From contig CALFMR010000498.1 in NCBI GenBank assembly GCA_937880585.1, forward strand, positions 1-7,405: 7,405 bases of DNA, in the 5' to 3' direction. Made by a program: the position numbers and the translations under genes. Shown here piece by piece: positions 6,061 to 7,405 of this stretch. The notes below the pieces were generated by a model. That model was not told where the DNA came from. It saw nothing but the letters and a program-made list of their open reading frames with translations, and did no database searches. This DNA comes from an uncultured Acidobacteriota bacterium (lineage in GTDB: Bacteria > Acidobacteriota > Vicinamibacteria > Vicinamibacterales > SCN-69-37). The number at the start of each line of letters is the position of its first letter. The stretch's first letter is position 1.

Positions 6061-7220
6061 AAGGCTTCGACGTCGGCGCCGACGGCGCGGAGAACGGCTT
6101 CATCGTCCGGTGCCGCCAGCACGCGCGCGATGAGCGCGCCGACCGTGTCCATGTCCGCTTCGCGCAAGCCGCGTGTCGTGACGGCCGGCGTGCCGACGCG
6201 GACGCCGCTCGCCACCATCGGCGGATTCTTGTCGAAGGGGATCGCGTTCTTGTTGACCGTGATGTTGGCGCGGCCGAGGGCCGCCTCCGCGGCCTTACCG
6301 GTGATGCCGCGCGAGAAGACGTCGACGAGCATCAGGTGGTTGTCCGTGCCGCCGCTCACGAGACGGAAGCCCGCAGCCGACAGCGAGGCCGCCAGACGCG
6401 CGGCGTTACGGACGATCTGCTGTTGATAGGTGCGGAACGCCGGCGCGAGCGCTTCCTTGAAGCACACGGCCTTGGCCGCGATGATGTGCATCAGCGGTCC
6501 ACCTTGCACGCCCGGGAACACGGCACGGTCGATGTCCTTCGCGAACCGTTCACGGCACAGGATCATCCCGCCGCGCGGCCCGCGCAGCGTCTTGTGCGTC
6601 GTCGTCGTGACGAAGTCGGAGTAGGGGACCGGGCTTGGATGTTCACCCGCCGCGACGAGGCCCGCGATGTGCGCCATGTCGGTCATCACGAGCGCCCCGA
6701 CCTCGTCCGCCGTCCGGCGGATGCGTGCGAAGTCGATCTGCCGCGGATACGCGCTCGCACCGACGACGATGAGCTTCGGACGATGCTCACGGGCCTGACG
6801 ATCGAGCTCGTCGTAGTCCAGGCGCTCGTCTTCGGCTCGCACGCCGTAGGGCACGATCTTGAAGTACTTGCCCGAGAAGTTCAGCGGATGGCCGTGCGTC
6901 AGGTGACCGCCATGGGCGAGGTTCATGCCGAGAATCGTGTCGCCCGGTTGGAGCACGGCCATGTAGACGGCCATGTTCGCCTGCGCGCCCGAGTGCGGCT
7001 GCACGTTGGCGTGCTCGGCGCCGAAGAGCTTCTTCGCGCGCGAGATGGCGAGCGACTCGGCCACGTCCATGAACTCGCAGCCGCCGTAATAGCGGCGGCC
7101 GGGATACCCCTCGGCGTACTTGTTGGTGAAGATGCTGCCGGCCGCCTCGAGCACGGCCTGGCTCACGGCGTTTTCCGACGCGATGAGCTCGAGCCCGTCT
7201 TCCTGGCGCCGGAGCTCGCC
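6021..7220 (-). CDS. glyA: Serine hydroxymethyltransferase, 5' end missing
   Basis: PLP enzyme that interconverts serine and glycine with tetrahydrofolate and 5,10-methylene-tetrahydrofolate, supplying one-carbon units in the cytoplasm. Frame and similarity run from about 7220 (GELRRQEDGLELIASENAVSQAV) to the stop at 6021, about 400 of the usual 415-420 residues. Visible blocks are TNKYAEGYPGRRYYGG, QPHSGAQANMAVY, MNLAHGGHLTHG, DMAHIAGLVAAGEHPSP and TTTTHKTLRGPRGG with the PLP lysine (codon 6593-6591). The C-terminal folate and active-site region includes GVRVGTPAVTTRG. The GTG at 7166 is not the real start, because conserved sequence continues upstream. About 20 N-terminal residues and any start codon are lost at the junction with a kinase fragment at about 7203-7223. 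The 3' end overlaps the helicase start by 40 bases. Confidence 0.96.
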   Translation of the reverse strand, partial: GELRRQEDGLELIASENAVSQAVLEAAGSIFTNKYAEGYPGRRYYGGCEFMDVAESLAISRAKKLFGAEHANVQPHSGAQANMAVYMAVLQPGDTILGMNLAHGGHLTHGHPLNFSGKYFKIVPYGVRAEDERLDYDELDRQAREHRPKLIVVGASAYPRQIDFARIRRTADEVGALVMTDMAHIAGLVAAGEHPSPVPYSDFVTTTTHKTLRGPRGGMILCRERFAKDIDRAVFPGVQGGPLMHIIAAKAVCFKEALAPAFRTYQQQIVRNAARLAASLSAAGFRLVSGGTDNHLMLVDVFSRGITGKAAEAALGRANITVNKNAIPFDKNPPMVASGVRVGTPAVTTRGLREADMDTVGALIARVLAAPDDEAVLRAVGADVEALCRTFPLYPSLAD

Positions 7221-7405
7221 GCGGTGGTGGATCGCGCGCTGGCGTTCCGCCGCGAGGATCGCTTCCCCGACGCGCGGGCCATGCAGGAGGCGCTGGAGAA
7301 GGCCAACGTCGCGCTCTACGACGAGCCGGTGTCGACCGCCGCGGTGGGCCCGGTGCCCGCCGATCGCACCTCGGAGATCACCAAGATCACCGACGAGAGC
7401 GCGCT
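7203..7405 (+). CDS. Ser/Thr protein kinase, C-terminal part of kinase domain (both ends missing)
   Basis: The forward frame from 7203 to the right edge is open and reads LAPELAAVVDRALAFRREDRFPDARAMQEALEKA, then a Pro/Thr/Ala-rich tail. This matches the last helices (subdomain XI) of bacterial PknB/Stk-type Hanks kinases, with the invariant Arg in the DRFPDA turn and the MQ-x-AL helix that ends the catalytic domain. The P-loop, catalytic loop and DFG are absent. The tail after about 7305 looks like a cytoplasmic linker. The frame runs off the window end. It begins where glyA on the other strand loses its 5' end, and the first 20 or so bases can be read as either family. No start codon or regulation is visible. 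It is probably a piece joined to this contig end. Confidence 0.75.
   Translation, partial: MAPELAAVVDRALAFRREDRFPDARAMQEALEKANVALYDEPVSTAAVGPVPADRTSEITKITDESA

Noticed and set aside
6067..6080. 14-base palindrome near the glyA 3' end
   Set aside because: It has 7-base arms, no spacer and GC-rich codons, and is isolated; it is not beyond background.

Overview
The window is GC-rich bacterial DNA with densely packed housekeeping genes, short gaps and many long but meaningless antisense frames. The gene style suggests an Acidobacteriota (Vicinamibacteria-like) or similar high-GC environmental bacterium: lepA-lepB adjacency, an exported carboxypeptidase-regulatory-like plus TPR protein, and a DinG/YoaA-like helicase. 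That placement is an impression from protein style, not a proven assignment.

The coherent core runs from about 310 to about 7220. On the + strand, lepA (EF-4, lacking its N-terminal GTPase part) overlaps lepB (signal peptidase I) by ATGA and ends at 2306. Convergent to it on the - strand, in transcription order, are glyA (serine hydroxymethyltransferase, start missing), a DinG/XPD-type Fe-S helicase overlapping the end of glyA, an exported TPR protein after a 70-base gap, and a YggS-type PLP-homeostasis protein one base after the TPR stop. The glyA-helicase pair and the TPR-yggS pair are probably each translationally coupled. A weak promoter-like element in the 70-base gap may start the second pair.

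Both ends are odd. Bases 2-58 read as a MoxR-type AAA ATPase scrap. Bases 61-300 read as the C-terminal part of a group II intron maturase, cut inside its HNH domain and fused in frame to lepA at the G5 motif. At the other end, glyA loses its first roughly 20 codons at about 7203-7223, where the + strand becomes the C-terminal lobe of a Ser/Thr protein kinase. All three scraps belong to families with many copies per genome, so mis-assembly or amplification chimerism at the contig ends is the simplest reading. Real rearrangement is not excluded.

The most unusual internal signal is a cluster of long, tight inverted repeats (arms of 10-18 bp, mostly with 2-base spacers) in about 230-370 bases of the helicase gene that code for its poorly conserved Arch-like region. 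I found no CRISPR array, rRNA, tRNA or complete mobile element, and no clear novel multi-gene system.
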